From: Ardenticatena sp.
Lineage (GTDB): Bacteria > Chloroflexota > Anaerolineae > Ardenticatenales > Ardenticatenaceae
NCBI GenBank assembly: GCA_015487975.1
Contig: WFOS01000050.1
Coordinates: 1 to 64,000 of the forward strand
DNA length: 64,000 nucleotides
Direction: 5' to 3'
Position numbers and translations under genes: made by a program. The notes beneath the pieces were generated by a model that was not told the DNA's origin, made no database searches, and was given only the letters and a program-made list of their open reading frames with translations. Shown one piece after another: positions 39,246 to 48,268 of the stretch. The first letter of the stretch is position 1, and every line of letters starts with the position of its first letter.

Positions 39246-39322
39246 GGGCGCGTAGCTCAGCTGGTTAGAGCGTCCGGCTCACATCCGGGAGGTCAGAGGT
39301 TCAAGTCCTCTCGCGCCCACCA
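39246..39322 (+). tRNA. tRNA-Val (anticodon CAC)
   Basis: Acceptor GGGCGCG/CGCGCCC is present. Anticodon stem TCCGG/CCGGG with loop CTCACAT. This is the only tRNA of the window with the 3' ACCA encoded. It is last in the array. Confidence 0.95.
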
Positions 39323-39327
39323 CGAAG

Positions 39328-39364
39328 ACGCCATCGGTTCACCGATGGCGTTTTTGTTTTTCCC
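39328..39364 (+). terminator. Terminator of the tRNA operon
   Basis: The stem ACGCCATCGG / CCGATGGCGT has a TTCA tetraloop and is followed by TTTTTGTTTTT. Confidence 0.93.
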
Positions 39365-39392
39365 GCTATGTTCACCGCTTGTGCGCACCGAT

Positions 39393-39421
39393 TTGTTTTG
39401 AAAATACGAAAGAAGTACTAT
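39393..39421 (+). promoter_or_regulatory. Promoter of the pentapeptide-repeat gene
   Basis: TTGTTT (39393-39398) and TACTAT (39416-39421) are separated by 17 bp. It falls in a locally AT-rich stretch directly after the tRNA terminator. Confidence 0.55.
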
Positions 39422-39525
39422 TGGCAAAAGAATTTCAAGTAGTTAGTATGACCAATAGTCCTGGCATCATAACTCCGTTATCATTTTTCCGGCCTGATCA
39501 ACCAAACATTATTGGGGTCGCACTT

Positions 39526-40419
39526 ATGACGCAACCAAATATGGAAAAACCAGCAGACGAAAAAGTCATCCTCACGCGACAGGAGGTCCTTTCGGCGGCC
39601 ACGCTCGCCTACGGCGAAGGACAAACTCCTGATTTCAGCCATCAACATCTCGACGGGCTCAATCTGAGCAGCAGCACGCTTGAGCAGGCCAACTTTCAGG
39701 GGGCATCGCTGTTAGGCACCGTGCTGGTGGATGCCACACTTACAGGTGCCAACTTCGAAAGCGCCATGCTCTTCAAAGCCGATTTGTACGCCGCCATTGC
39801 CACCGAATGCAACTTCACCGATGCCAAACTCATTGGGGCGAATCTGCGTCGGGCACGGCTCTTCCAATCCATTTTGCGCGATGTGGACGCCCGGGGCGCC
39901 AATTTCAGTGCCGCCAATTTGCGTCATGCCATTCTCGACAACGCCGACCTGAGCAGTGCTGTTTTGCAAATGGCGGTTCTCTTCAAAGCATCTCTGCAAC
40001 ATACGAACCTGCAAGGTGCCAACTTGCAAAATGCCAACCTTAGCACGGCTGTGGCAACCGCAGCCAACTTCCAGGAGGCAAACATGAACGAGGCTGATTT
40101 GCGCGGTGCTATCCTCGACCACGCGCTGCTCAACAATGCCAAATTGGTGCGTGCACACCTTGTCGGAGCAAGTCTCAACAATGCATCGGCCCAGGGTGCT
40201 GATTTTAGCCATGCCAATCTGTCGGGGGCTATTCTCCACAAAGCCCGCTTGAACAGTGCCAATTTCACCAATGCGTCCCTGCGCTGGGCAGACCTGACAG
40301 ACGCCGACTTGACGAATGCGATTCTCACAGGCGCAACATTGCGCGGTGCTCGCTACAACAGCAACACCAAATGGCCCGAAGGTTTTACGCCGCCTCCCAG
40401 TGCTGTCAAAGTCGGCTGA
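39526..40419 (+). CDS. Pentapeptide-repeat protein
   Basis: About 297 residues, of which roughly 35-285 are tandem A(D/N)LXX-type pentapeptides (for example LQGANLQNANL and LTDADLTNA). These fold as a right-handed quadrilateral beta-helix. Repeat-poor ends flank the helix. Such proteins are often cytosolic and of unknown role, and some mimic DNA and protect gyrase. The function here is not inferable. The start is uncertain: ATG 39526 has GGGG-type spacing upstream, while ATG 39448 would add 26 residues and has no clear site. It is a single-gene unit with its own promoter and terminator. Confidence 0.88.
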   Translation: MTQPNMEKPADEKVILTRQEVLSAATLAYGEGQTPDFSHQHLDGLNLSSSTLEQANFQGASLLGTVLVDATLTGANFESAMLFKADLYAAIATECNFTDAKLIGANLRRARLFQSILRDVDARGANFSAANLRHAILDNADLSSAVLQMAVLFKASLQHTNLQGANLQNANLSTAVATAANFQEANMNEADLRGAILDHALLNNAKLVRAHLVGASLNNASAQGADFSHANLSGAILHKARLNSANFTNASLRWADLTDADLTNAILTGATLRGARYNSNTKWPEGFTPPPSAVKVG

Positions 40420-40422
40420 ATA

Positions 40423-40452
40423 GAAAACAGTCCCACATGTGGGGCTGTTTTC
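40423..40452. terminator. Bidirectional terminator
   Basis: A near-perfect inverted repeat, GAAAACAG-T-CCCACATGTGGG-G-CTGTTTTC, lies between the convergent pentapeptide gene and the diguanylate cyclase gene. Its ends provide A/T runs for both strands. Confidence 0.85.
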
Positions 40453-40472
40453 TGTTGTGCATCCACCATTGC

Positions 40473-43400
40473 TCATTCGCTCCACGCCACGCGGTTGCGT
40501 CCTTCTTCTTTGGCAACATAGAGCGCGGCATCAGCCCGCCGCAACAAATCTTCGAATGTCCTGTCATCTGCACGCAATGTTGCCACGCCAATACTCGCCG
40601 TCACCCAAATTCGCCCAACATCGGTCTCAAAACGTGTGCGCTCGATCGCCGCGCGAATGCGTTCCGCTGCACGCACTGCCTGGTCGAATGACGCTTCGGG
40701 CATGAGCACCATAAATTCTTCGCCACCATATCGCCCCACGATATCCACTTCACGCACATGGCTGGCGATAGTATGTGCAAATCGTGCCAGCACCTGGTCA
40801 CCAACAAAATGACCATACGTATCGTTCACCAGCTTGAAGTAATCCAAATCCAGCATGAACAAGCTCAATGGCCGCCCATATCGCTGCGCTCGCCGAAACT
40901 CACGCTTCGCAATCTCGAAAAAGCCACGCCGATTCCACACCTGTGTCAGGTCGTCAGTCAGCGCCATTTGGTGAGCATCGGCGTACAACAACGCGTTGTG
41001 AATTGCTGCTGTGGCGGTGATGGCAAACGTTCGCAGCATGTCCAAATCATCGCGGCTGAATGCTGCTGGACGTGTCGCATCCAACGAGATGATGCCATAC
41101 ACGCGATCGCCATACACCAGCGGCACGACAATGCCCGATTTGATGGCTTGTACTTCGGGCACGTCGCCATCGTAAAAAATGTCTTCAACCGCATCCACAT
41201 CTTCAACCAACAAGGAAAGGACATCGCGAGCTGATTTGGCAGCATACCCCGTCTCTGGCAAAACCATGTTTTGGACGGCGGTGTCTTCATACCCACGCAC
41301 AGCCCGCACCCGCAAATGGCCATCTTCGTCCTTCAATGCCAAGGTACCCTTTTCGGCATTTGGGATCGCCCGCATGGCCGCCCCTAGGATTTCGTCCAGC
41401 AATTCGTCCAGATCGAGTGTGCCCAGCAAAGAGGCGGTAGCTTTGTAGAGCGCTTCCAACTGTTGCGCGCGACGTTGCTCTTGCTCGTAGTAGCGCACAT
41501 TGGTAAGCACAACCCCCGTGTAGTTCGCCAGGCTACGCAAAAGTGAAAGGGCATCGTTGTTCAAGTGGCTTGGTGGTTCGATGAAATGCAGAACCGCAAC
41601 CCCCAGCGGTTGTTCCTGCCCCCACACGGGAACCAGCAATGCATGTTTGACACCAAAGCGCTCGAAGGCACGTCGTTCGCGCGGCGACAAAGTCTTGTCG
41701 CCGAACGAGACAACGCGGATGGTGAACGTTTCGACCGTGTGTTGCAGCAGCGGCAACTCCGCTAGTGGGAATGTTCGCCCAAGCAGCGAAGTTTTTGGCT
41801 GAAACCCATCACGGGCGACTTCGGCTATCAAATGAATGGATGTCCCTTCGAGAACCCCAATATGGCAGCTCACACAATGCACGGTCTCGATGAGGTGATG
41901 TGCAAGGCGTTGTAGAATTTCGTGCGGGGCACGTTTGGCTACCAAATCTTCGGCAGCCCGGTAGAGGCGTTCGAGCATGTCGGCGCGGCGCCGCAACTCA
42001 GAATAGAGGCGGGCATTTTCGAGCACAGTCGCAGCCTGTCGGGCAAATGTCGTCAGCATGCGCACATGCGAACTGGAAAAGGCAAATGCATCCCGACGAT
42101 AGACCGCCAATACCCCACGCACGTACCCTTCCAGAATGAGCGGGACACCCAACCATGAGTGTGCATCAGGCCAAGGAAGCGCCTCACCGCGTCCTCGGCC
42201 CTCGTGCGTTGCATGTGTGATGGGCACACCATCTTGCAGAATGCTTTGCAAAAGCGGATAGGGATCCACAGGGTACCGCTGCCCCGCGGGTGGCGCGCCT
42301 TCGCCCAGGGTGGCAAGCAGGCGCAAGACGCGCTGGTTGGCAACGGATTCATCTTCGAGCAACAACATGCAGACATGGGCAGGCACCAATTGCTGTACCT
42401 GTTCCAGAATCTGGCAGACGGCTTCGTCCAAATCCAGCGTTGTGGCAATGACGCCATGCGCAGAATGCACCGTCTCCAATTCGCTCACACGGCGCTGGAC
42501 CTCCTGCTCCATCAGGGCGCGATGCAGAAAGAAGCTGAGCGCATGACGGACAATGTCGGCTTCTTGCAATGTTGCTGCCGAAAATGTGCGTGGTTCATCC
42601 CATGCCAGCAAGATAGCCCCAAGACGCTGTTCTTCATGGATCAGGGGCATCCCCAAAAGCGAACGCTGTGGGAACAACAACGCCACATCCAGTTCGATGA
42701 AGGGCGAGTCGAGAATATCTTCAACAGCAATCACGCGGTTGGCATTCAACACCGACGCCGTGAGTGTCCGACGGCGTGGCGTCACAGAGAGGCTCGCATA
42801 GCGTTGTGCCAGTGGTCCAACAGCCGCCACAGGCACAGGCACATTGCGCTGCGCATCCCAACGCAGCAAGTACGCAGCATCAGCATCGAATGCATGGCAC
42901 ATTTGCTGAGCAATGTGGTCCCAAACGATTTCCAAAGGAGCCCGATGCACCGTTTTGACGATAGAAGCCACATCGGTAAGCAGGTGCTCGAGCCGCCGAA
43001 TGCTCGAAACACTCGTTGCAAGGGCATGCGTGGTCTGTATCCACCGTGCCACTTCCAACCAGGTGGACAGATGGGCGGGCGTCGCCTGGGTTTCTGGCAG
43101 CAAAAGTCCCAAACTGAGGTTGGTGTAGCCATGGTGGGGGAAGACAACCCCGACGCCATGTTCCAGTGCAAATGAATGCGGTACATGTAGGCCTGTTTGC
43201 ACACGCCGCAAGAATGTCTCAGCCGTCGTCTGTGGAACTGGGTCGGCTATATGCGACCATTCGCGCTGTTCGCTACGCACCCAAATTCCCAGCCCATCCT
43301 TGGGGAACAACGCCTGCGCCCATGCGGCCATACGCGCCCACCATATTTCCAACGTCAGCGGCGACACATGCTCCAAAGTGTGTTGCAATGACGCCAGCAC

Positions 43401-43751
43401 GCGGGTAAAGAGATGTGGGTCGGGGGCAACATCCTCATGGAACAGATAGACCACATTTCCCGAGGCGGGATCGGTTGTGTGAAAGATGCGCCAGAGACGC
43501 CCAAGATAGGACACAGGCGCCTGTCCAATCCGTTCTCCTACGAAGGGCAGCACTTGCGCCAGGGGCATTCCACGATGTGTTGCCTGAATACCAAGGCGCT
43601 CCGCGGCTTCGTTCCATGCAACGATACGCCCATCTTCTGATGCAACAGCCACCCATGCTTCACGAATATCAGCAAATCCCGTCACATGTGCCTCACCTTC
43701 CGTGCCCATCACTTCCACTGCACCGACATTTTGGGATGAAAAGCAAGGCAT
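40473..43751 (-). CDS. Soluble PAS/multi-GAF diguanylate cyclase
   Basis: A 1092-residue cytosolic signalling protein without membrane helices. A PAS-like segment (about 25-110) is followed by an unassigned region and about four GAF-type domains. Each GAF is preceded by a helical linker of the type LEALYKATASLLGTLDLDEL. The C-terminal GGDEF domain starts near 930 (TDDLTQVWNRRGFFEIA). Its active site is RYGGEEF and the I-site is REVD, so it should make c-di-GMP with product inhibition. The C-terminal half resembles the membrane-bound cyclase at 17390, suggesting a paralogue. The start may be ATG 43751 or 43709. It follows the E1 gene by 42 bp and may be co-transcribed. Confidence 0.87.
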   Translation of the reverse strand: MPCFSSQNVGAVEVMGTEGEAHVTGFADIREAWVAVASEDGRIVAWNEAAERLGIQATHRGMPLAQVLPFVGERIGQAPVSYLGRLWRIFHTTDPASGNVVYLFHEDVAPDPHLFTRVLASLQHTLEHVSPLTLEIWWARMAAWAQALFPKDGLGIWVRSEQREWSHIADPVPQTTAETFLRRVQTGLHVPHSFALEHGVGVVFPHHGYTNLSLGLLLPETQATPAHLSTWLEVARWIQTTHALATSVSSIRRLEHLLTDVASIVKTVHRAPLEIVWDHIAQQMCHAFDADAAYLLRWDAQRNVPVPVAAVGPLAQRYASLSVTPRRRTLTASVLNANRVIAVEDILDSPFIELDVALLFPQRSLLGMPLIHEEQRLGAILLAWDEPRTFSAATLQEADIVRHALSFFLHRALMEQEVQRRVSELETVHSAHGVIATTLDLDEAVCQILEQVQQLVPAHVCMLLLEDESVANQRVLRLLATLGEGAPPAGQRYPVDPYPLLQSILQDGVPITHATHEGRGRGEALPWPDAHSWLGVPLILEGYVRGVLAVYRRDAFAFSSSHVRMLTTFARQAATVLENARLYSELRRRADMLERLYRAAEDLVAKRAPHEILQRLAHHLIETVHCVSCHIGVLEGTSIHLIAEVARDGFQPKTSLLGRTFPLAELPLLQHTVETFTIRVVSFGDKTLSPRERRAFERFGVKHALLVPVWGQEQPLGVAVLHFIEPPSHLNNDALSLLRSLANYTGVVLTNVRYYEQEQRRAQQLEALYKATASLLGTLDLDELLDEILGAAMRAIPNAEKGTLALKDEDGHLRVRAVRGYEDTAVQNMVLPETGYAAKSARDVLSLLVEDVDAVEDIFYDGDVPEVQAIKSGIVVPLVYGDRVYGIISLDATRPAAFSRDDLDMLRTFAITATAAIHNALLYADAHQMALTDDLTQVWNRRGFFEIAKREFRRAQRYGRPLSLFMLDLDYFKLVNDTYGHFVGDQVLARFAHTIASHVREVDIVGRYGGEEFMVLMPEASFDQAVRAAERIRAAIERTRFETDVGRIWVTASIGVATLRADDRTFEDLLRRADAALYVAKEEGRNRVAWSE

Positions 43752-43793
43752 CGCCCCCTGCTTTTCATCCCCATCACCACACAGCCAAAGCCT

Positions 43794-45851
43794 CTAAATA
43801 GTGAGAGCCTCTTCCATGGCAGCGCGAATACGCGCGACTGTGGGCACCACATCATCCATCAAGCGCTTGTTGTAGGGCACCGGGCAGTCCGCACCAGACA
43901 CACGATAGACCGGTGCATCCAACGAAAAGAAAATGGCTTCCGCAATCGTTGCCGCGACCTCAGCCCCAAACCCAGCCGTGCGGCAATCTTCATGGACAAT
44001 GAGACACCGCCCGGTTTTTTCGACCGAGGCCAGCACGGCCTCGCGGTCCCACGGCTTGATCGTGCGCAGATCGATGATTTCAACGGCATTGGGAAAGGCT
44101 TCGGCTGCTTCCAGACACCGGTAGAGCATAGCCCCCCAGGTGACCACTGTCAGGTCGCTGCCTTCTTGCACAATGGCAGCTTTGCCCAGCGGTAACATGA
44201 ATTCATCCCCTGGATAGGGACGACGCGCCACCATGTTGTCGAGCAAGTTGCGATGCTCCAAAAAGACCACGGGATCGTTGCCACGCAAGGCTGTGCGAAG
44301 CAAGCCGACGGCATCTTCAGCATTACTCGGCATGACGACATACCAACCCGGTTTATGCGCCAACACCGCTTCATCGGAGACCGAGTGCCAGGGGTCACCG
44401 ACTTTTTTGGAAAACCCAACCGGCATGCGCACGACCACCGGCGCCGCAAAGCGGTTGTTCGTGCGCCAGCGAATAGTGCCCAGGTTGTTCATTTGCTCGG
44501 TTGCGGGGTCCATGTATTTACGGAATTGAATTTCGGGCACCGGAAGCAATCCGGCAACCGCCATGCCCATCGAGCGGCCAATGATGCCCTCTTCACTCAG
44601 CGAGGTATCGAACACGCGGGCTTCCCCAAATTCGGTTTGCAGGCCGCGCGTTGCCCCATGGACACCCCCTTTGACGCCTACATCTTCACCAAAGACCAGC
44701 ATGCGCGGATTGATGCGCAATTCGTGTTGCAATGTGCGCAGAACCGCATCCACCAGGTTGATACGCACAGGCGTATCGGGGTGCGGCACATCCGTCCCGG
44801 CAGGCAGGCGAATCCCTTCGGGCAGCAAACCACCTTGCTGCTGGATTTCCCCTTCGAAGAAGACATGCCGTGTGCCCGTACCAGGTGCCGGCTCAGGCCA
44901 GGCACGCACCGTTTCGACGGCGGCACGCACGCGTGCTTCGGCTTCGACTTCCAGCGCGTTCCACTCATCGGCGCTCATGTGGTCGGGCACAAGGAACTCG
45001 CGCAGACGGCGCAGAGGGTCACGCTGGTGTTCCGCTTTACGTTCCTCGGGCGATTTGTACGCGGCGGTATCCACAGACGAGTGCCCCGGTAGGCGCACGA
45101 CTTCCACACGCAACAACACCGGCCCATGCCCTTCGCGCACCAGGCGCACGGCTTCGGCAATGACCTGTGGGGCTTCGCGGGGGTCGGTTCCATCGCATTG
45201 CAAAATCGTTAGATTTTCGAACGCCGCCAGGTTTTCGGCAATGTTGCCGCCGGGGGTTTGCAATTCATGGCGAACTGAAATGGCGTACCGGTTGTCTTCG
45301 ATGAAGAAGAGCATGGGCAAGCGCAGCGTGGTCGCCATGGTCAGTGCCGACCAAAAGCCATTGGCCGCTACGGAACCATCACCGCCACAGGCCACCGCAA
45401 TGGCGCCATCCCAATCGGTATGCCCCAGTTGCTCGACATGATAGCGGATTGCCTGCGCCCATCCGGCGGCTGGCGTGTATTGCGACCCCACATCCCCCGC
45501 CGCGGGAAGCACAGTCGGGCGTTCACCACGGCCAGGGCGGTTGAACACCACGCCCACATCGCGCCCGTCGCTTGGTCCGCCTTCACGCGCCATAGAGCCT
45601 CCGAGGGCTTCTTCCAACGTCATTCCCAACGTCAGCATGAGCGGGCGGCTACGGTAGTACGAAGCAATGCCATCATGGGGGTGGGTCAAGTGCAATCCAA
45701 GCAGCACCTGCGCCAGTTCGTGCCCGCCAGCAGAAAACTGGTAAATGACTTCGCCAGAAGGTAACAACTCGCTTTCTTCGATGGTATCCAGTGTGCGGGA
45801 GAGCAGCATCAAACGTGCAATGTGCATCCAATCAAGCGTGGGTGTTTGCAT
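43794..45851 (-). CDS. 2-oxoacid dehydrogenase E1, alpha and beta subunits fused
   Basis: A 685-residue thiamine-diphosphate enzyme that decarboxylates a 2-oxoacid (branched-chain, pyruvate or acetoin type) for an E2 partner. The alpha part (1-340) has the TPP/Mg motif GGDGSVAANGFWSALTMATT ending in EDNRYAI. The beta part (about 365-685) has FGEDVGVKGGVHGATRGL and the family-typical PEIQFRKYMDPATEQ region. In many bacteria the two are separate genes. No E2 or E3 gene is adjacent, so complex membership cannot be stated. The ATG at 45851 follows AAGGAGG; a longer frame to 45872 is less supported. Confidence 0.88.
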   Translation of the reverse strand: MQTPTLDWMHIARLMLLSRTLDTIEESELLPSGEVIYQFSAGGHELAQVLLGLHLTHPHDGIASYYRSRPLMLTLGMTLEEALGGSMAREGGPSDGRDVGVVFNRPGRGERPTVLPAAGDVGSQYTPAAGWAQAIRYHVEQLGHTDWDGAIAVACGGDGSVAANGFWSALTMATTLRLPMLFFIEDNRYAISVRHELQTPGGNIAENLAAFENLTILQCDGTDPREAPQVIAEAVRLVREGHGPVLLRVEVVRLPGHSSVDTAAYKSPEERKAEHQRDPLRRLREFLVPDHMSADEWNALEVEAEARVRAAVETVRAWPEPAPGTGTRHVFFEGEIQQQGGLLPEGIRLPAGTDVPHPDTPVRINLVDAVLRTLQHELRINPRMLVFGEDVGVKGGVHGATRGLQTEFGEARVFDTSLSEEGIIGRSMGMAVAGLLPVPEIQFRKYMDPATEQMNNLGTIRWRTNNRFAAPVVVRMPVGFSKKVGDPWHSVSDEAVLAHKPGWYVVMPSNAEDAVGLLRTALRGNDPVVFLEHRNLLDNMVARRPYPGDEFMLPLGKAAIVQEGSDLTVVTWGAMLYRCLEAAEAFPNAVEIIDLRTIKPWDREAVLASVEKTGRCLIVHEDCRTAGFGAEVAATIAEAIFFSLDAPVYRVSGADCPVPYNKRLMDDVVPTVARIRAAMEEALTI

Positions 45852-45960
45852 CGTGTCTGGCCTCCTTGCCATTCATTGGTTGCCTTCGAGGCTGGCGCAT
45901 TCTATCACGGCACGCAACAAAATCGAAACAGATTGGGACGTTGACAGGCCACCGCAGCGT

Positions 45961-45989
45961 TTGTCAGCCATCACCACATCTTTTATAGT
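45961..45989 (+). promoter_or_regulatory. Promoter of the epimerase gene
   Basis: TTGTCA (45961-45966) and TATAGT (45984-45989) are separated by 17 bp, 48 bp before the start codon. Confidence 0.7.
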
Positions 45990-46036
45990 GGCGACATGAG
46001 TTCCCAATCCAATCGAACAACGGAAGGAGTTGTCGT

Positions 46037-46975
46037 ATGAAAATTCTGGTCACAGGGGGCGCCGGTTTCATTGGTTCACATGTCGTGGATGCCTACATTG
46101 CCGCCGGACATGATGTAGTTGTGGTGGACAATCTGAGCAGTGGTAAACGCGAAAACGTCCACCCGAAGGCACGGCTTTACGAGCTCGATATTCGCGACCC
46201 CGCGCTGGAAGACGTTTTCGCAGCCGAACGTCCCGATGTGGTGAACCACCATGCCGCCCAGATTGATGTGCGCCGCTCTGTAGAAGACCCCCTGATGGAC
46301 GCCGAGGTCAACATCCTGGGCTCTCTGCGTCTCATTTTGTTGGCACGGCGCTATGGTGTGCACAAATTCATCTATGCGTCCACTGGCGGGGCAGTTTATG
46401 GTGAACCGCAGTACCTGCCATGTGATGAAGCGCACCCCATCAACCCGATTTGCGAATATGGTGCCAGCAAACATACCGTAGAACACTACCTCTACCTCAA
46501 TCGCCACAATTTTGGGCTGGAATACACCATCTTGCGCTATCCGAATGTGTATGGACCACGACAAGACCCCCACGGCGAAGCCGGCGTGGTCGCCATTTTC
46601 AGTCAGCGCATGTTGCGCAAAGAACCCGTCACGATTTTCGGGACCGGGGAACAAGAGCGAGATTTCCTTTCAGCGCTCGATTGTGCACGCGCCAATGTGA
46701 TGGTGCTGGAACAGGGGAATGGTCGCATTTACAACCTGGGGACAGGACGAGGAACGTCTATCAATGCGCTCTTTGCTCTGCTCAAAACTATCACCAACTA
46801 CCCGTTCGAGCCAAAGTATGCGCCGGCGCGAGTTGGTGAGACGTTCAAAATTTACTTGGATGCCTCACGTGCGGCACGTGAACTTGGCTGGCAACCAACC
46901 CGAACCCTCGAAGATGGCCTGCGTGAAACCGTCGCCTCTTTTGCTCAGGCATTGCCCAAACACACACCCTCCTGA
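46037..46975 (+). CDS. NAD-dependent sugar epimerase (UDP-glucose 4-epimerase-like)
   Basis: A 312-residue extended short-chain dehydrogenase. The NAD motif GGAGFIGSH is at the N-terminus and DNLSSGKRENV follows beta-2. The catalytic Ser/Thr lies in YASTGGAVYG, and the Tyr-Lys pair is in EYGASKHTVEHY. It has the RYPNVYGPRQDP and GTGEQERDF landmarks of GalE/UDP-GlcNAc-type epimerases. It could provide the UDP-galactose epimerisation for the galT-galK pair, but UDP-glucuronate or other nucleotide-sugar specificity is possible. It has its own promoter and ends convergently with ftsZ. Confidence 0.88.
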   Translation: MKILVTGGAGFIGSHVVDAYIAAGHDVVVVDNLSSGKRENVHPKARLYELDIRDPALEDVFAAERPDVVNHHAAQIDVRRSVEDPLMDAEVNILGSLRLILLARRYGVHKFIYASTGGAVYGEPQYLPCDEAHPINPICEYGASKHTVEHYLYLNRHNFGLEYTILRYPNVYGPRQDPHGEAGVVAIFSQRMLRKEPVTIFGTGEQERDFLSALDCARANVMVLEQGNGRIYNLGTGRGTSINALFALLKTITNYPFEPKYAPARVGETFKIYLDASRAARELGWQPTRTLEDGLRETVASFAQALPKHTPS

Positions 46976-46989
46976 TGCACCACACCTTG

Positions 46990-47020
46990 GGGCAAGGGAG
47001 CGTTGGATGCTCCCTTGCCC
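46990..47020. terminator. Hairpin between convergent epimerase and ftsZ genes
   Basis: A perfect 12-bp inverted repeat GGGCAAGGGAGC / GCTCCCTTGCCC (46990-47001 and 47009-47020) has a 7-nt loop. There is no T-run, but its position at the shared 3' ends suggests a terminator or mRNA-end stabiliser for both. Confidence 0.65.
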
Positions 47021-47053
47021 GCATGTCACAGGAGGAATGTCAGCAACGGTTGG

Positions 47054-48193
47054 CTAGCGACGGCGCAAGAAGGCCGGTACATCAAGGTCGTCGCGATCGA
47101 AGCGGCGTGCCGGAAACTCCTTCACTTTTTCATGCAGGTTGGGGCCACGACGTGGTGTCTGACCATCCCCCACCGCCCGCTTCCTGGTTTCTTGCGGTGG
47201 GCGCTGACGGCGGGCATTGCTTTCAAAGCCCGTTGCAATCAACGTAATACGGATTTCGTCTTCCATCGTGGGGTCAATCACCGCCCCGAAGATGATGTTG
47301 GCATTGGGGTCGGTGGTGGCACGAATCAACTCAGCCGCTTCGTTGACTTCAAACAGGCTCAGGTCGGGGCCGCCGGTGATGTTGAAGAGCACACCACGCG
47401 CCCCATCAATCGTGATGTCGAGCAGAGGGCTGCTCACAGCCTGCTCAGCCGCCACACGTGCACGGTCTTCACCCGAAGCCACGCCAACCGCCATCAACGC
47501 AGCGCCACCTTCGGCCATAATCGTGCGCACGTCGGCGAAGTCCAGGTTGATGAGGCCTGGCACGGTGATCAGTTCCGAAATGCCCTGAATCCCCTGACGC
47601 AACACATCGTCGGCTGTTTTGAACGCATCCTGGATCGAAGCCCGTTTGTCCACGATTTGTAGCAGGCGGTCGTTGGGGATGACGATGAGCGTATCCACCG
47701 CTTCTTGCAACGCCTCGATGCCCGCCTCAGCGTTTTCCATGCGGCGCTTGCCCTCGAACGAGAAGGGGCGCGTCACCACACCGATGGTCAGAGCGCCAGC
47801 CTCGCGGGCAATTTTGGCCACCACAGGCGCAGCACCAGTTCCTGTACCGCCCCCCATCCCAGCGGTAATGAAGACCATATCGGCACCCCGCAAGGCGTTG
47901 TAGAGGTCTTCCATGCTCTCTTCAGCAGCTTTGCGGCCCACTTCGGGGTTGCCACCAGCGCCAAGGCCGCGCGTCAATTTGTCGCCAATGCGAATACGAT
48001 GCGGCGCCTGGCTCAGCAACAAGGCTTGTGCATCCGTATTGACAGCGATGAATTCGACGCCACGAATGCCGGCTTCGATCATCCGGTTGACGGCGTTGGA
48101 ACCACCGCCACCCACACCCACAACCTTGATTTGCGCGAAGTTCTCGATTTCGGTGTAGTCTTCGAAGGGCATTTCTTGTTGGTTATGATACAT
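47054..48193 (-). CDS. ftsZ: Cell division protein FtsZ
   Basis: Tubulin-like GTPase that forms the division ring. Nucleotide motifs [15 protein letters not shown] and [11 protein letters not shown] and the catalytic T7 loop NLDFADVR are present. A short basic linker leads to the C-terminal peptide [11 protein letters not shown], which binds FtsA. At 379 residues it is standard length. The ATG at 48193 follows AGGAGG; a longer frame to 48244 is not family-like. It is last gene of the dcw cluster, 75 bp after ftsA. Confidence 0.97.
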   Translation of the reverse strand: MYHNQQEMPFEDYTEIENFAQIKVVGVGGGGSNAVNRMIEAGIRGVEFIAVNTDAQALLLSQAPHRIRIGDKLTRGLGAGGNPEVGRKAAEESMEDLYNALRGADMVFITAGMGGGTGTGAAPVVAKIAREAGALTIGVVTRPFSFEGKRRMENAEAGIEALQEAVDTLIVIPNDRLLQIVDKRASIQDAFKTADDVLRQGIQGISELITVPGLINLDFADVRTIMAEGGAALMAVGVASGEDRARVAAEQAVSSPLLDITIDGARGVLFNITGGPDLSLFEVNEAAELIRATTDPNANIIFGAVIDPTMEDEIRITLIATGFESNARRQRPPQETRKRAVGDGQTPRRGPNLHEKVKEFPARRFDRDDLDVPAFLRRR

Positions 48194-48268
48194 GACATTC
48201 CTCCTGTTGATTTTGCGTCTCGCTTTCAAAACCGACCACCCCAAAACCAGTCGGCATCGCTTCTCTCA

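Noticed and set aside
39526-40419. The tandem periodicity of the pentapeptide gene as a DNA repeat or CRISPR-like array
   Set aside because: The periodicity is 15 bp and degenerate, explained by protein-level pentapeptides. No CRISPR array or cas gene is seen anywhere in the window.
46037-46975. Firm naming of the epimerase as galE
   Set aside because: The catalytic residues fit, but the family covers several UDP-sugar epimerases and the gene is far from galT-galK.
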